Origin: DAINBT01 sp036732785 | Lineage (GTDB): Bacteria > Planctomycetota > Phycisphaerae > Sedimentisphaerales > SM23-30 | Length of the DNA: 40,858 nt | Assembly (NCBI GenBank): GCA_964537505.1 | Contig: CAZICK010000031.1 | Coordinates: 1 to 40,858 of the forward strand | Reading direction: 5' to 3' | In this document: in pieces, positions 40,505 to 40,858 of the stretch | Position numbering within the stretch: position 1 is the stretch's first letter | Layout: every line of letters begins with the position of its first letter | Translations under genes and position numbers: made by a program | Notes under the pieces: generated by a model | The model's database searches: none | The model's input: the letters and a program-made list of their open reading frames with translations, nothing else | Told to the model about the DNA's origin: nothing

Positions 40505-40858
40505 TGAACGTAAGTGCTTATTTTTGGTTGTGGGGAATTGATGTAACTCTTTATTTTTAGTTCGGCGGGAATTGATGTAACTCCTTATTTTTCGTTGTGG
40601 GAAATTGTTGTAAGTGCTTATTTTACGTTGTTGGAATTGATGTAAGTGCTTATTTTTGCGTAACGATTATAACGATTAGGTAAGATGGGTAAGAAAAAAG
40701 TGCGAAATTCGGTGAAATTTGGATGAATTCTGATGAAAAGTGATGTGGTTTGCACCATGTTTGTACCCTGTTTGCACTATGTTTGTACCTAGTTTGGACT
40801 ATGTTTGCACTATGTTTTGATGAGTTTTGATGTTAAAATGGGTAAGATAGCGAAAGAA
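40505..40858 (+). repeat. Composite intergenic repeat, copy 4 (reaches window end)
   Basis: Plus orientation. Five units of about 33 bp (40505-40658) in the order AAGTGCTT, AACTCTTT, AACTCCTT, AAGTGCTT, AAGTGCTT, then the conserved core from 40659 with TAACGATTATAACGATTAGG, the A/T phased part and about eight TTTGYAC-type sub-repeats, ending GATGTTAAAATGGGTAAGAT near 40848. Core is almost identical to copy 2. It abuts the 3' end of the glycosyltransferase. Confidence 0.9.

Noticed and set aside
40505..40658. 33-bp tandem units as a CRISPR array
   Set aside because: The whole unit is repeated and diverged, with no invariant repeat separated by unique spacers, and no cas gene is in the window.
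1..40858. tRNA or rRNA genes
   Set aside because: No cloverleaf with GTTCGANTC-type T-arm or rRNA signature was seen in the intergenic regions.
40505..40858. Replication origin with iterons
   Set aside because: Iteron-like units and an AT-rich core fit superficially, but four dispersed copies and no rep or dnaA gene nearby argue against it.

Overview
This window looks like a bacterial chromosome segment from the Planctomycetota, most likely the class Phycisphaerae (Sedimentisphaerales-like). That is inference from gene content: twin-arginine secreted Gfo/Idh/MocA oxidoreductase, Tat-exported lipoproteins, a GH106-type rhamnosidase and a NCS1-like permease paired with sugar-phosphate isomerase genes. 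AGGAGG-type ribosome sites are common and several genes appear to start with TTG or GTG. I see no tRNA, rRNA or CRISPR array. Both ends of the window fall inside copies of the same dispersed repeat, as expected if assembly stopped at that repeat.

Layout. 1-2082: a PBP4-type D-Ala-D-Ala carboxypeptidase between two inverted copies of a composite intergenic repeat. 2083-4216: a degraded zone holding two insertion-sequence relics, one AT-rich secreted hypothetical gene and a pyrimidine-skewed stretch. 4217-4418: third repeat copy. 4458-6890: plus-strand operon of a LOG-family protein, a secreted protein with a duplicated domain, and a creatininase-family amidohydrolase. 6965-10951: minus-strand operon of a metallo-beta-lactamase-fold lipoprotein and two tandem Tat lipoproteins whose C-terminal halves recall fucose/arabinose isomerase. 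11123-12536: siroheme (Met8-like) and corrinoid adenosyltransferase genes plus a small Cys-rich protein. 12597-15611: GH106-like glycosidase. 15881-19803: complete Opp/Dpp-type ABC transporter minus its binding protein. 19937-21403: glycyl-tRNA synthetase. 21619-24050: a broken esterase joined to a GC-rich island with a phage terminase fragment, a NrdR-like zinc ribbon (59 aa), a TrkH potassium channel subunit and a small HTH protein. 24313-28412: catabolic operon (Tat oxidoreductase, TIM-barrel epimerase, NCS1-like permease, small membrane protein). 28496-31099: arabinose-5-phosphate isomerase and a third Tat lipoprotein paralogue. 31247-38004: leucine operon leuA-leuC-(PLP gamma-lyase family)-leuD-leuB-GTPase. 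38700-40487: GT-B glycosyltransferase, then the fourth repeat copy.

The most unusual items are the four-copy composite repeat (33-bp units plus a core with about 11-bp phased sub-repeats), the structured region upstream of leuA that contains a Leu-rich mini-ORF, the exported isomerase-like lipoprotein family, and the phage/TrkH island that truncates an esterase. Functionally, the window combines sugar uptake and catabolism (GH106, oxidoreductase, epimerase, permease, creatininase, exported isomerase-like proteins), peptide import, cofactor synthesis and leucine synthesis.
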